Shown here: piece after piece, positions 1-11,348 of the stretch
How positions within the stretch are numbered: the stretch's first letter is position 1
Layout of the letters: every line of letters begins with the position of its first letter
Made by a program: the position numbers and the translations under genes
NCBI GenBank assembly: GCA_021397845.1
Contig: CM038047.1
Location: forward strand, 40,589,210-40,653,209
Source: Areca catechu
Taxonomy: Eukaryota > Streptophyta > Magnoliopsida > Arecales > Arecaceae
DNA length: 64,000 bases
Direction of reading: 5' to 3'
Notes under the pieces: model-generated
Databases searched by the model: none
Told to the model about the DNA's origin: nothing
Seen by the model: only the letters and a program-made list of their open reading frames with translations

Positions 1-281
1 GAGGGCGCGCACTCGGAGAGGCTCGACCTCGGCGGATGAGCTCTTGGCTCGACCTCGACCGGGGGGCACTAACCTCCGAGGGTCTCCTTTGGAGGGCGGA
101 TGTCGGCTCCGGCCTAGGCGCCGAGCTCATGAGCTCGACCTGGCAGAGAACTGGGCTCCATCTGCCACCCTGGGGGAGTTCGGCTCATCTCGGTAATGAG
201 GTCCGAGCCAGAGGGTTGACGTGGCATCCCTCCTCATATGGCGCCCGCAGATTTTTTCACATCAACGGTCTTGCCATATCA
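1..281 (-). mobile_element. 5' end of a GC-rich Tat-type LTR, cut by the window edge
   Basis: Read on the minus strand, the sequence begins at 281 with TGATATGGCAAGACCGTTGA. This resembles the starts of the LTRs at 1608, 11349, 22905 and 29591. The rest is the same GC-rich 'gctcgacctcgg' repeat vocabulary found inside those LTRs. The adjoining DNA from 282 onward is AT-rich and unrelated, so 281 is taken as the LTR boundary. The short plus-strand open frame here is chance coding in GC-rich repeat. The rest of the element lies outside the window. Confidence 0.6.
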
Positions 282-779
282 GATTAATTATAATTAATTT
301 TTTTTTTTATCTTATCATGTCCACATAGTATTAAATGGCCGTGAAATTGAAACCGCTTTTGTTTTTTCTTGATTGAGATTATAATTGCATTAACTGGGTC
401 TAATTATATATATATATATCATACGAGTTCAACATATAATGCCTATAAATTTCCAAATCTAATTTTATCTATAAATTGGTCACGTTAATCAATTTACTGA
501 TTTCGATCTAAACTAACCATATCTAACTTCACGTTGAATTCGAGTAATTTGTGAATAATTTGAATTCGTTGTTAGTTTTTTTTTTTTTAGGTTTCTGTCA
601 TGGTGTTGGCGGCCGCTTTTACCCAATATATATATATATATATATATCATTTTGTGCGAGCTTTTCTAAGATTGTGTTTGCTGGATTGCTGAACATCCTG
701 AAAGATAATATGGATTACCAGTAATGTGAATTGCTGGTAATATAGATTACAGGTAATATGGTTTGTTGTGTTTAGTACA
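282..779. other. Non-coding AT-rich spacer
   Basis: No gene seen. It holds two short (TA)n runs (about 405-419 and 629-648) and imperfect repeats of 'ggtaatatggatta' at about 705-765, which could be a small decayed element. Confidence 0.5.
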
Positions 780-1607
780 TGCATGTAATGTATGATATAA
801 AATCAAATTTCTAAAATATTTCAAAATTAAATATATATTTATTTCTAAAAATATATATTTTAATATTTGATCTATTTATTAAAAAATAATTCTTAATTTT
901 TTTATATTATAAAATATATTAAATACTAAATATTTTATATTTTCATATTAAAATTAAATTAAAATTTATTTTTATATTAAAATTAAAAATTAAAAAAACT
1001 ATTTTATATACTAAAAAAATATAAAAAATTATATGTTAAATAGATAATATATTTAATATATTATTTAAATATTTTAAATAATATAGTAAATATATATATA
1101 TTTATTATATTTTTAAATTTAGTATAATATATTATATTATACATATATATATAAATATATTTAATATAAAGATACAAGTTATATTAAATATTATATTATA
1201 TTAAATATAATAGTATATAATATTTTATATAATAAAATATATAATTTATATTATGTTATATTATAATAATATTATAATATTATATATTATATCATATTAT
1301 ATTATAATATTTATTAAATTATATTACATTATATTATTATAATATATAATAATTAATATTTATATATTATATTATTAAATATAATATAACATAATAAATT
1401 TTATAAAAAAATATTATGTTATTTTATACTATATTATATTGTATTATATATAAATTTTATATTTTTTATATTACATTATATTTTTATAGTATTATAATAT
1501 TATAATCTATAATACTATATTATTTTATAATATATTAATATATTTTATTATATTTTATAATATTATATAATATATTTTATATTTTATAATATAAAATATA
1601 TTATATT
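780..1607. repeat. Extremely AT-rich low-complexity tract (left part)
   Basis: The stretch is made almost only of A and T, with many 'atatta' and 'taatat' words and no sustained exact period. The same composition resumes at 24997-25063 and 29242-29516, directly outside the boundaries of elements A and C. The three pieces are therefore probably one tract split by insertions. Confidence 0.8.
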
Positions 1608-3021
1608 TGATGTGGCACATTCGCTGACGTGGAGTCCATGCTGGCATTCGCTCTGGCAAGAGATTCGTTAACTGAGCACGGTGGCCAAACAAAGAGCCAA
1701 GGCGAGCCCTCTTGCCGAGATCAGCTCCTAACTGGGATCGTGCTCATAGGATGAGCCCCCTTATCTGAGGCCAGCTCATAGTCAGGGTCGTGCTCATGCT
1801 ACCAAGGCAAGCCCTCCTACCGAGGCCAGCTATCGGTCGGGGTCGTGCTCATGCTACCAAGGTGAGCCTTCCTACCGAGATTAGCTCCTAGTCAAGATCA
1901 TGCTCATGGGATGAGCCCCCCATTTGAGACTAGCTCTTAGCTGGGATCGTGCATATCTGTCAAGGCGAGCCCTCCTGCCGAGATCAGCTCTCAATCGAGA
2001 TCGTGCTCATAGGGCAAGCCCCTCGTCTAAGGCCAGCTCCCGACCGAGGTCGTGCTCATGCTGCCAGGGCGAGCCCTCCTACCGAGGTCAACTCCCAGCC
2101 TGGGTCGTGCTCATGGAACGAGCCCCCCGTTCGAGGCCAGCTTTCGGCCGGGGTCGTGCTCTTGCTACCAGGGGCGAGGCTCCCGAAATGAGCCCCTTCC
2201 CTGCCTTGCGGAGGACAGAATTCCCGCCAGCGGCAAAGGAGGGAAGGATCAACAGAAATTCAAACCACAACAAGGGGGTCCCCGTCCACCTGCAACCTCC
2301 GGGAGGTGGCGCACGCATTCAAGCTCTGCAACGCGCTACCTGCATACTCTGTGTGAGGCGTGCTCCTCCAAGCCCCCGGGTCCTATAGCATACCGCGACG
2401 TCGATGATCGTGCAACCGGGGGTCTCAACCCTCATGACACGAAACCTGAGCCTCCCCCAAGAGGAGTACTCCATTAAGGCCACAGGCCTTGTGACGTTCC
2501 GACGATATCTCCGGGAATAGAAATGTCGGACCGTGGCTTGGGGCTCAGTGGCACGACGCCTGCCCCTCCCATGGGGAACTACGCCACCCAGGGGATACCA
2601 GGGAAAAGGACATCTCAGGGAGGCCCTAGACCTAGTCTGGGCCATCATTCTCATATAAAACAGAAAAGGGAATCCCCAGGAGAAAAGGAGAGAGGCAATC
2701 GGTAAGAGACGGAGAGCTGACAGGCAAGGGACCCCCAGTGGATCCTTCCAAGCTCCCGATCACACTTTTACTTGGCCTTTACATCTCATTTCCACTGCAC
2801 ATCTTCTACACGAGGAATCCCCAAGCTCTCCGCTATAAAGATTATGTTCCCTTATATCGTCTCACTGACTTGACCATCGGAGTGTCCCCGCCAAAATTTC
2901 TAGTCCGGGTCTCCTCTATTGTGCACGGCAGCCGACCAAGGAGCGCACTAAAGTAGAAGATCGAGCACCCAGTGGGAACCCAATGCACCTGCTACAGTCC
3001 ATGACAATCTTGGCGGCAATA
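1608..3021 (+). repeat. Element A 5' LTR
   Basis: It starts TGATGTGGCACATTCGCTGA and ends GGCGGCAATA. The first ~550 bp are degenerate tandem repeats (about 60 bp each) of the 'gagccc..gaggccagctcc..ggggtcgtgctcat' type. A TATA box (TATAAAA, 2654-2660) lies downstream. A conserved block (CTGACTTGACCATCGGAGTG, from about 2864) shared by the other Tat LTRs follows. The terminal CA has become TA, as it has in the 3' copy. Confidence 0.88.
2654..2660 (+). promoter_or_regulatory. TATA box in element A 5' LTR
   Basis: TATAAAA preceded by 'tctca'. The same motif is present at 24628-24634 in the 3' LTR. Confidence 0.6.
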
Positions 3022-3024
3022 AAT

Positions 3025-3044
3025 TAGCGCGTCAGGTAGGGGGG
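3025..3044 (+). other. Element A primer binding site (mutated)
   Basis: TAGCGCGTCAGGTAGGGGGG follows the LTR end after a 3-base gap. It aligns with the element B site TGGCGTGCCAGGAAGGGGG at 12711. The leading TGG needed to pair with a tRNA CCA end has become TAG. Confidence 0.6.
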
Positions 3045-3133
3045 ACGGAGCATTACAACTCCAACGACTATCGGAAGTCTAACCGTGAGTCCCCCCACTA
3101 TAAGTAGAGCACCTGCGGAAGCCCCAGAGCTTC

Positions 3134-4640
3134 ATGGTGACAACGAGAGCATGTGAGGCTTCTGCCAGCAGGGTGGGATCCCCCCATCACGATGATCAGA
3201 GCCCGAAGAGGGGGCTCCCACTCCACCACCACCACCTCCGGTGGATCCTTGGATAGCCGTACTGGCCCAACATGTCCATGCCTTGGCTGTAGCATGCGCC
3301 AACTCTATCAGAGACACCAGTCCCTGGAAACACAACAGCAGCCAGGGATGCTAGCAACTCACGCCACCGACCCTTGTACCAGCCTGCAGCTTTTTTGGGA
3401 GGGGCCATTGCATGCGGTCTCCTAGCCAAGAGGAGACCATCAGGCGACTAGAAAGAGGCAGCACGGTGATTTGACCGACCAGGAGACCCGCTCCCCGATC
3501 TCGGACCATGACACGCACACCTACCAGCAACGCCGGCATGACCAGGAACTTAGGCGAGAGTTCTCCCACTCCGCACCTCCATCATGCCTGACAGCCTCTG
3601 TCGAGGGGTCCACTGATGAGGCCATCCACCGCTAGGTGGAAAGGCACCTCGAAGAGCAGGAGTGCAAACTAGCTGACCTTTCCTGCTGGTTTACAGAGAT
3701 TCAGGGCTCCCTAGGGGAGCCTATGGGTTATGACACCCGCTCTCCTTTCTCCCGCAGAATCCAAGAGGAATTGATTCTCAACCAGTTCTGCATGCCCCAG
3801 GTTAATCCCTACGACGGGACAACTGACCCCCTGACCACTTGGAAAGCTACAAGGCCCTTATGAGGGTCCAGGGGCTACTGATGCTCTCCTCTATATCGCC
3901 TTCCCGGCTACCCTACAGAATGTCGCTCAAGCCTGCTTCTCTAGACTCGAGTCAGAAAGCATTGATTCCTTCTCCCAGTTGGAGAAGGGATTCGTGGCAT
4001 GCTTTGATGCATGCAGGAAGGTGCCACGTGAGGCCAACAGTCTCTTCTCAATCCATCAGCAAGATCGAGAGTCTCTCCGGGATTACGTGTCCCGTTTCAA
4101 GGCCACCACCTTGGAGATCTACCAACTCGATGAGCCAGTCGCTATGCCGGCTCTAAAGAGGGGTTGCAGACCTCCCGCTTCACCTACTCCCTCAATAAGA
4201 AGCCTTCGAAGACTTATTCGGAGCTCCTCCTCCGGGCTTACAAGTACATCCATGCGGAGGAGGTAGATCACACCAGGAGGGAGCTTAATGGAAGGCCCCT
4301 CAAAAAGCAGGCTGTTGGGGAAACATCTGCTCCCCAAGCCCAGAAGTTGGCATCGGCCCCATGGCCGAGGCTGAGACCCAGAGCTAACCCCCCTAAAGAA
4401 GAGAAATTCACTCTTCTCCTCACCCCGAGAGCAAAGATTCTTATGAAGATTGAGGGCGAGTCTTCCTACACCATCCCCCTCCTCTGAGGCCATCCGCTGG
4501 ACATGACCGGTCCCGCTACTACCACTTCCACCGAGACCATGGCCATGACATCAAGGAATGTCGCCACCTAAAGAGGGAGATAGAAGACTTGATCAAGCAC
4601 GGCTACCTCAGGAAATACATGAAGAGAGGAGTTCCCTCAG
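3134..4640 (+). pseudogene. Element A gag (broken)
   Basis: Decayed gag polyprotein gene. Recognisable pieces are a gag N-terminal part around 3636-3840 (QEELILNQF, then PYDGTTDPL), the central gag domain around 3979-4150 (RDYVSRFKATTLEIYQLDEP), and a Tat-type Cys/His segment around 4515-4600 (frame RYYHFHRDHGHDIKECRHL). These pieces lie in different frames, so several frameshifts have occurred, and an in-frame TAG is present near 3634. Element B gag matches block by block, which fixes the identity. No functional protein can be made. Confidence 0.75.
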
Positions 4641-5290
4641 CATCCCAGAATGAAGAGCTCCGTCCACTCGCCATTGACAACCAGCCCATTGAGAAGCCGG
4701 TAGGAATGATTTCTTGGGAGGCAGGCAGAGCCCCGAAGAGGGTTAGGGGGAGAGAAGAGAGCAATGATGTACTCTCCTGTGGGGGAGAGGGGTCAACTGG
4801 GATGGACAACCCCAATAATGACATTGTCGTCATGGAAATGATGATAGCAAGGCATCCTATAAAGAGAATCATGGTAGATAGTGGAAGCTCTATAGATATC
4901 CTTTTTTATGATGCTTTTGCCAGAATGAACCTGTTTGCTGACCAAATAAAATCGATATTCACGCTCTTAGTGTGCTTCACTGGAGACTCAGTTGGAGTTG
5001 AAGGAGAGATTACACTCCCAATAACTATCAGGACCCCACCTCGGTAAAGGACTGTGCTGACGACCTTTACCGTTATGAGAGCCTCTTCACCTTACAATGC
5101 CATCCTGGGGTGCCTCATACTCAACCTGCTCGATGCCACCATCTCCACTAGGCATCTCCTCATTCAAGTCCCAACCCCTTGCAGGACCGAGGAGATGAGG
5201 GGATCATGCCAGCTGGTCCAACACTGCCTGCAGACTGTCCTGGGGTCATAAAGAGCAAATCTGAACCTAATCATTGACCAGCTGAATCCA
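4641..5290 (+). pseudogene. Element A protease region (broken)
   Basis: The frame 4589-5047 contains the retroviral-type aspartic protease motif IMVDSGSSIDILFYDAF (D-S-G catalytic triad, flap side downstream). The stop at 5045 and a frame change before 5054 disconnect it from the downstream part, where LILNLLDATIS corresponds to the C-terminal helix region. The protease would release gag and pol products. Here it is only a fossil. Confidence 0.75.
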
Positions 5291-6729
5291 GCGAAGCCAG
5301 AGCTGAAGGGCAGACCCATTGAGCCCTTATTGTCCTTCCCCTTGGGAGAGAATCCCTTGAGGATGGTGCAGGTGGGAGCCTTGCTGCCTGAAGAAGACAG
5401 GTTCCGCTTGCTTAGTTTCCTGCAGGCCAACATGGATGTCTTCGCCTGGACTGCCACCGATATGCTTGGTATCCTTCTAGAAGTGATCACTCATAAACTG
5501 AATGTCAATCCCAACTGTTGTCCAGTCCGGCAGAAGAAAAGGAGCTTTGCCCCAGAGTGGCAGAAGGCGATTGACGAAGAAGTGGAGAAACTTCTCGCAA
5601 CGGGCTTCATCCATGAGGTACGCTACCCTGACTAGTTTGCTAATATGATGATGGTCAGGAAAGCCTCTAGGAAGTGGAGGATCTGTGTAGATTACACCAA
5701 TCTCAACCGGGTATGCCCAAAGGATAGCTTCCCGCTTCCTAAAATTGACCAACTAGTGGACGCGATCTCGGGCCACAAGTTTCTTAGCTTCATGGATGAA
5801 TTTTCCGGATACAACCAAATCCGCATGCATCTGGAGGACAAGGAGCACACAGCATTCGTGACTGACCAAGGTACGTATTGTTACAAGGTGATGCCATTTG
5901 GTCTTAAGAATGTAGGGGTCACGTACCAGCGAGTGGTTAGCAAGGTCTTCAAGACCAGATCGGCCACAACATGCAGGTGTATGTAGACAACGTGCTCGTC
6001 ATGAGTGGCCCAGAGTCAGATCATGTCGCCAACCTGGCGGAGGCTTTCGACAACCTCCATGTCTATCAGATGAAGTTGAATCCCTCCAAGTATGCATTTG
6101 GCATAGCGGCGGGAAAGTTTATAGGATTTATGATCACTCAGAGGGGGATAGAGACCAACCCTGAGAAGATTCAGGCGATCACCGACATGAGACACCCTAT
6201 CTCCAAGAAGAAGGTCCAGTGCCCGATTGGGCACATCGCAGCATTAAGCCACTTCATCTTGCATTCCGCCGAGCGCTGCTAGCCCTTCTTCAAGGTGCTA
6301 CAAAAGATGAATGACTTTACTTGGATGGAAGAGTGCCAAGAGGCATTCGAGGGGCTGAAAAAGCTCCTTGCCTTCCCACCATTATTGTCCAGGCTAGAGC
6401 CTGGGGAAGAGCTCCTCTTGTACCTAACAGTCTCACTCGAGACAGTCAGCTCGGTGCTAGTCCTCACCGACAAGGGCGGCACCCAATGGCCAGTCTACTA
6501 TGCCAGCAAGCTACTCCGTGACATGGAAACCAGGTATACTCGATCCGAAAAGATTATTTTTGTACTAATAATGTCTGTGCAGTGTCTCATGCCCTATTTT
6601 CAAGCGCACCCTATTGCTGTCCTCACCAGTCATCCCCTGAGGGTTATTCTGAGCCACCCTGACACTTTAGGGCACCTGATTAAGTGGGTGCTAAAACTCA
6701 ACGAGTTCGACATCACTTACCGCTCATGA
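5291..6729 (+). pseudogene. Element A reverse transcriptase and first RNase H (broken)
   Basis: Blocks: WRICVDYTNLNRVCPKDSFP (about 5675), FSGYNQIRMH (about 5805), then the catalytic box at 5971-6000, which reads YVDN instead of YVDD. The loss of the second catalytic Asp would abolish polymerisation. A TAG interrupts the frame at about 5633 (PD*F, where relatives have W), a frameshift lies near 5960, and another TAG is near 6280. The RNase H part (VYYASKLLRDMETRYT) runs to a TGA at 6727. All order and spacing match the copy in element B. Confidence 0.85.
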
Positions 6730-6732
6730 CCG

Positions 6733-7305
6733 GTGCAAAAGGCCCAGGTCCTAGCCAAGTTCCTGGTGGAATGCACTTGGGCAGATGAGGACCCGGGGGT
6801 GGCAGGCCAGCAAGCCGAGCCTGAGCCAGACCCAACCCCGGAGGTGATGACGTGGATCCTTCACGTTGACGGTGCATCCAACATCGGAGGGAGAGAAGAC
6901 GGCCTCATTCTCTCCAACTCCGATGGAGTCGTTGCAGAGTATGCACTATGGTTCCTCTTCAAGGCGACCAATAATCAAGTTGAATACAAGGCACTCCTTG
7001 CAGGGCTAAAGCTATCCTGCGAGTTGAGTGTCAAGAGATTGAAGGTCTTCACCGATTCTCAGCTTGTGATGGACCAAGTCTCCGGTGACTACAAAGCTCG
7101 GGATCCTATGATGGTGAGATACCTGGATAAGGTACGCTCGTATATGGTGGACCTCCAGCACTTCGGCATCTCCCACATCCTGCGAGCGAAGAATGCCCAG
7201 GCCGATGTCCTTTCCAAACTGGCCACCATGCCAGAGTCATTGCTGGGGCGTACCTTTATCGAGTACCATGAAGCCCCCAGCTATGAGTCAATAGCAGAGG
7301 TCTAG
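6733..7305 (+). pseudogene. Element A second (additional) RNase H domain
   Basis: An open frame of 190 codons follows directly after the first RNase H stop. Its motifs are ILHVDGASN (first Asp), NNQVEYKALLAGLKL (Glu), KVFTDSQLV (Asp) and NAQADVLSKLAT (Asp). All four acidic residues of the RNase H active site are present. A second, plant-acquired RNase H between the Ty3-type RNase H and integrase is the hallmark of Tat elements. It is relatively well kept but cut off by TAG at 7303. Confidence 0.85.
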
Positions 7306-8560
7306 CAAGTCACCGCTGAAGCTAGCTGGATGGACCCCTATATCAAGTACATCACTACCGACACCCTACCCAAGGATCGAAAGGAAGCTAGCCTCCTCAA
7401 GAAGAAGGCCGCGCGCTATGTGATGATGGATGGGCAGTTGTACCAGAGGTCCTACTCTTATCCCCTACTGAAGTGCTTGAAGCCCTCGAAAGCCGCCTAC
7501 GTGCTCCAGGAAACATATGAAGGCATCTATGACAATCATGTGGGGGGCAGAACTCTGGCCTACAAGGCCGTTCAGCCAGGATATTTTTTGGGAGACCATG
7601 TGAGAAGATGCTACCAACTTCATGAGAAAGTGTGACAGTTGTTAACATCACGCCCACATACAGCGGCAGCTGGCGGCCCTACTCTCCTAACTATCAGCCT
7701 CGTGGCCATTCGCCCAGTAGGGAATGGACATCATAGGATCCTTTCCTCCCGTGTCTAGCTAACGGAAGTTCTTAATTCTGGCCATCGACTACTTCACCAA
7801 GTGGGTCGAGGTCGAACCCCTGGCCTGGATAACAAAGGTGAAGGTCAGGTCTTTCTTTTGAAAGTCTGTCATCTGTCAGCTCAGCCTGCCACACTCAATC
7901 ATAACGAACAACGGACAGCAGTTCGACAACCAGGCTTTCGAGGAGGTCTGCGCCGACCTCAACATCCGCCATCACTTCACTTCAGTGGCCCACCCTCAGA
8001 CCAACGAGGAGGCTGAGGTGACTAACCAAACTATCTTGCAAGGGCTCCGCACAAGGCTGGATGAGGTCAAGGGTCGATGGGCCAAAGAGCTGCCTAGTGT
8101 GCTATGGGCTTACCACACTACACCCTGCACGGCCACTAGCGAGACACCCTTCAACCTTGTCTTCGGCATCGAAGCTATGATCTCGGTAGAGCTTGGCCTA
8201 CCCACACTCCGGATTGAGCAGTATGATGAAGCCGAGAATCCATTCCATCTCCTCCTTAACCTAGATCTGCTATATAAGATGAGAGATAAAGCTCAACTCC
8301 GGATGATAGCCTACCGATAAAAGGTCGCACGCTACTACTACTCCCACGTGAGGCCTAAGGCGTTCCGTCCAGGTGACCTCGTCCTCAATAGGACGAAAGC
8401 ATCCCAATTAGGGGAATGCAGCAAACTCTCCCCAAACTAGGAAGATCCCTACAAGGTGATTGAGGCTATACCAGGTGGGGCCTGCTACCTCACCAGACTT
8501 AACGGTGCCCGATTCACACGAATGTGGAATGCAAGCAATTTGAGAATGTACTACCAGTGA
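7306..8560 (+). pseudogene. Element A integrase (broken)
   Basis: The N-terminal part is open at 7330-7635 (ARYVMMDGQLYQRSYSYP). The zinc-binding region is disrupted near 7625. In the core, MDIIGSFPP holds the first catalytic Asp (about 7724). The second block reads ITNNGQQFDN (about 7895) where the family has TDNG, so the second catalytic Asp is lost. NEEAEVTNQT (about 8003) keeps the catalytic Glu. The C-terminal part (ARYYYSHVRPKAFRPGDLV; LRMYYQ-stop at 8560) is split by stops. It would insert cDNA into the chromosome, but this copy cannot act. Confidence 0.8.
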
Positions 8561-8770
8561 TATAAGGCTCCTTCTCAATTATTAAAATTTCTTTTTAGTA
8601 TAAACTTGTCTTTCACTTGTGCAGGAACATTTCCATCTGACTCTGAGTCTGGCGAAACAAGTCGGGAAACTTACGAAGTCCCGCACCTCAAGTCGAAAAA
8701 CTTATGAAACCGCGCACCTCAAGCAGAAAACTTATGAAGCCCCGCATCTATCACTTTGCTCATAATCCGA
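8561..8770 (+). other. Element A post-pol spacer
   Basis: Non-coding sequence between integrase and the tandem array. It contains early, poorly conserved copies of 'gaagtcccgcacctc'. Confidence 0.4.
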
Positions 8771-9780
8771 AGATGTTTGCTTGGGAATCCTTGAAGTCCC
8801 GCCATCTATCACTTGACTCACAGCATGGCCAATCCCATTGAGAAGTTCTAGAAGTTTCACATCTAGCCTAACTCATAGTCCAAAGATATTTGCTGGGAAG
8901 CTCTTGAAAGTCCCGCCATCTACCGCTTGACTCATAACATGGCCAGTAAATTCAAGAAGCTCCAGGAATCCAGCATCCAGCAGCCTAGCTCACAATCCAG
9001 AGATGTTTGCTGGAAAGCTCTTGAAGTCTAACCATCTACCGCTTGACTCATAGCATGGCCAGTCAAATCAAGAAGCTCCAGGAATCTAGCATCCAACAGC
9101 CTAACTCACAGTTCGGAGATGTTTACTGGGAAGCCCTTAAAGTCTCACCATCTACCGCTTAACTCACAGCATGGCCAGTCAAATCAAGAAGCTCCAAGAA
9201 TTTGGCATCCAGCAGCCTAGCTCATGGTCTGGAGATGTTTGTTGGGAAGCTCTTGAAGTCCTACCATATATCCTTGACTCACAGCATGGCCAGTCAAATC
9301 AAGAAGCTCCAAGAATCCGGCATCCAACAGCCTAGCTCACAGTCCATAGATGTTTGCCGGGAAGCTCTTAAAGTCTTGCCATCTATCGCTTGAGTCACAG
9401 CATGGCCAGTCAAATCAAGAAGCTCCAGGAATCTGGCATCCAGCAGCCTAGCTCACAATTCGGAGATGTTTGCTGGGAAGCTCTTGAAGTCTCTCCATCT
9501 ACCGCTCGACTCACAGCATGGCCAGTCAAATCAAGAAGCTCCAAGAATCCGACATCCAGCAGCCTAGCTCACAGTCTGGAGATATTTGTTGGAAAGCTTT
9601 TGAAGTCCCGCCATCTATCGCTTACTTATAGCATGGCCAGTCAAATCAAGAAGCTCCAGGAATCTGGCATCTAGCAGCCTCACTCACAGTCCGAGGATGT
9701 CAGTTGGAAATTCTTGAAATCCCACCATCTACCGCTTTACTCATAGCTTGGTAGATCAAGGAGCTCCAGAAATCTTGCAC
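8771..9780 (+). repeat. Tandem array of ~116-bp units in element A 3' untranslated region
   Basis: The word 'agat(g/a)tttgc' recurs at 8771, 8884, 9001, 9117, 9233, 9348, 9464, 9580 and (altered) 9694, giving spacings of 113-117 bp. Each unit also carries 'gcatggccagtcaaatcaagaagctcc'-type sequence. The short open frames inside are by-products of repetition, since 116 is not a multiple of three. Confidence 0.9.
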
Positions 9781-10388
9781 TCGGGTCTATGTGGCTACAA
9801 GGCTGGAAAAGCAGGGACGAAGTGTTCCCAAAAACCTTCATACCAATTCTAAGACCACAGAATCAACCTGCAGCAACTGAGTCCTGGGAGAAACACACGC
9901 TTACGGCGACCATGAAGATTATTCCCTTACCATGCAAACAAGTTAAGGAATTGAAGAGAAAAGGAGAAGATAAGAAGAAAGGTGGAAAAAGAAGAGGGGA
10001 AGGTCCCAGCCTACCAAGAAATTGCAGGTGCAGGAACCACGGAGGGGAACTAGTTCCTTGCGCCCAGAAAAGCCCTTTTTAAGGGTGGGGGGATAGGCCC
10101 TTTTCAAGAAAAGCTTGTTGCTCCCCGTCGCCTCGTAACTACCAAAGGTGTGCGCCTTGTCTTCCAGGGCATGCCACATGCCGGCATCAGACGGCGTCGA
10201 CACTTCAGTCCAAGCGCAATAATTATGGCCTCTTTAAAGAGTGATGACGGGGTGTCACATCATTGGTGCGGAGGCACGATCTCCTGGATGCAAGCACATA
10301 AGGCACTGATGGCACAGGAAGTGCACCTCTCCATGTCAGCATGATCATTACTCGCCTCGTCCTAAGTGCTGCTTCGTTCTCTAAGCTC
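9781..10388 (+). other. Element A 3' internal tail
   Basis: It holds a purine-rich stretch at about 9948-10010 and then sequence leading to the polypurine tract. The antisense extra ORF seen in element B is not recognisable here. Confidence 0.5.
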
Positions 10389-10404
10389 GGGAGTGGGGTG
10401 CATC
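10389..10404 (+). other. Element A polypurine tract
   Basis: GGGAGTGGGGTGCATC directly abuts the 3' LTR start. It corresponds to GGGAGTGGGGAGCAAA in element B, with the last bases decayed. It is the plus-strand primer site for reverse transcription. Confidence 0.75.
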
Positions 10405-11348
10405 TGATGTGACACATTTACTGACGTGGAGCCCCTGCTGGCATTCGCTCTGGCAAGAGATTCGCCACCTGGACATGGTGGCCAAACAAAGAGCCAAGGC
10501 AAGCCCTCCTGCCGAGGTCAACTCCCAGTCGGGGTCGTGCTCATAAGATGAGCCCCCTATCTGAGGCCAGCTCCCAGCCGGGATAATGCTCATGCTGCCA
10601 GGGCGAGCCCTCCTGCCGAGGCCAGCTCCCAGTAGGGGCTGTGCTCATGCTACCAAGGCGAGCCCTCCTGCCAAGGCCAGCTCCCAACCGGGGTCGTGCT
10701 TAGGGGGTGAGCCCCTCGTCTGAGGCTAGCTCCCGGCCGGGATCGTGCTCATGCTGCCTAGGTGAGCCCTCTTACTGAGGTCAGCTCCCAGCCAGGGTTG
10801 TGCTCATAGGGTGAGCCCCCCGTCTGAGGCCAACTATAGGCGGGGTCGTGCTCATGCTGTCAAGGCAAGCCCTCCTGTCGAGATCAGCTCCCAACCGGGG
10901 TGTGCTTATAGGGCGAGCCCCCCATTTGAGGCTAGCTCCTGGCCAGGGTCGTGCTCATGCTGCCAAGGCAAGCACTCCTGTCGAGGTCAGCTCCCAGCTG
11001 GGGTCGTGCTAATAGGGCGAGCCCCCCGTCTGAGGCTAGCTCCCAGCCAGGGTCATGCTCATGTTGCCAAGGCAAGCCCTCCTACTGAGGTCAACTTCCA
11101 GCCAGGGTCATGCTTATGGGGTGAGCCCCCTGTCTGAGGCCAGCTCTCGGTCGAGGTTGTGCTAATGCTGCAAGGGGTGGGGCTCCCAAAGCGAGCCCCT
11201 TCCCTGCCTTGTAGAGGACAGAATTCTTGCTAGTGGCAAAAGAAGGAAGGATCGACAGAAATTCAAACCACGGCGAGGGGGGTTCCCGTCCACCTGCAGA
11301 AGGTGGCACATGCATTCGAGCTCTACAACGTGCCACCCGTATACTCTG
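10405..11348 (+). repeat. Element A 3' LTR, left part
   Basis: It starts TGATGTGACACATTTACTGA. It carries about 200 bp more of the ~60-bp internal repeat than the 5' LTR does (944 versus 744 bp up to the same point). It is interrupted at CTCTG by element B. Confidence 0.85.
11344..11348 (+). repeat. Target site duplication CTCTG, left copy (element B)
   Basis: CTCTG precedes element B here and follows it at 24326-24330. The intact site is visible at 2347-2351 in the other LTR of element A. Confidence 0.9.

Noticed and set aside
1924..2654. Overlapping ORFs of 110 to 154 codons in the element A 5' LTR
   Set aside because: They lie in GC-rich LTR repeats, are open in several frames at once and are not kept in the 3' LTR copy.
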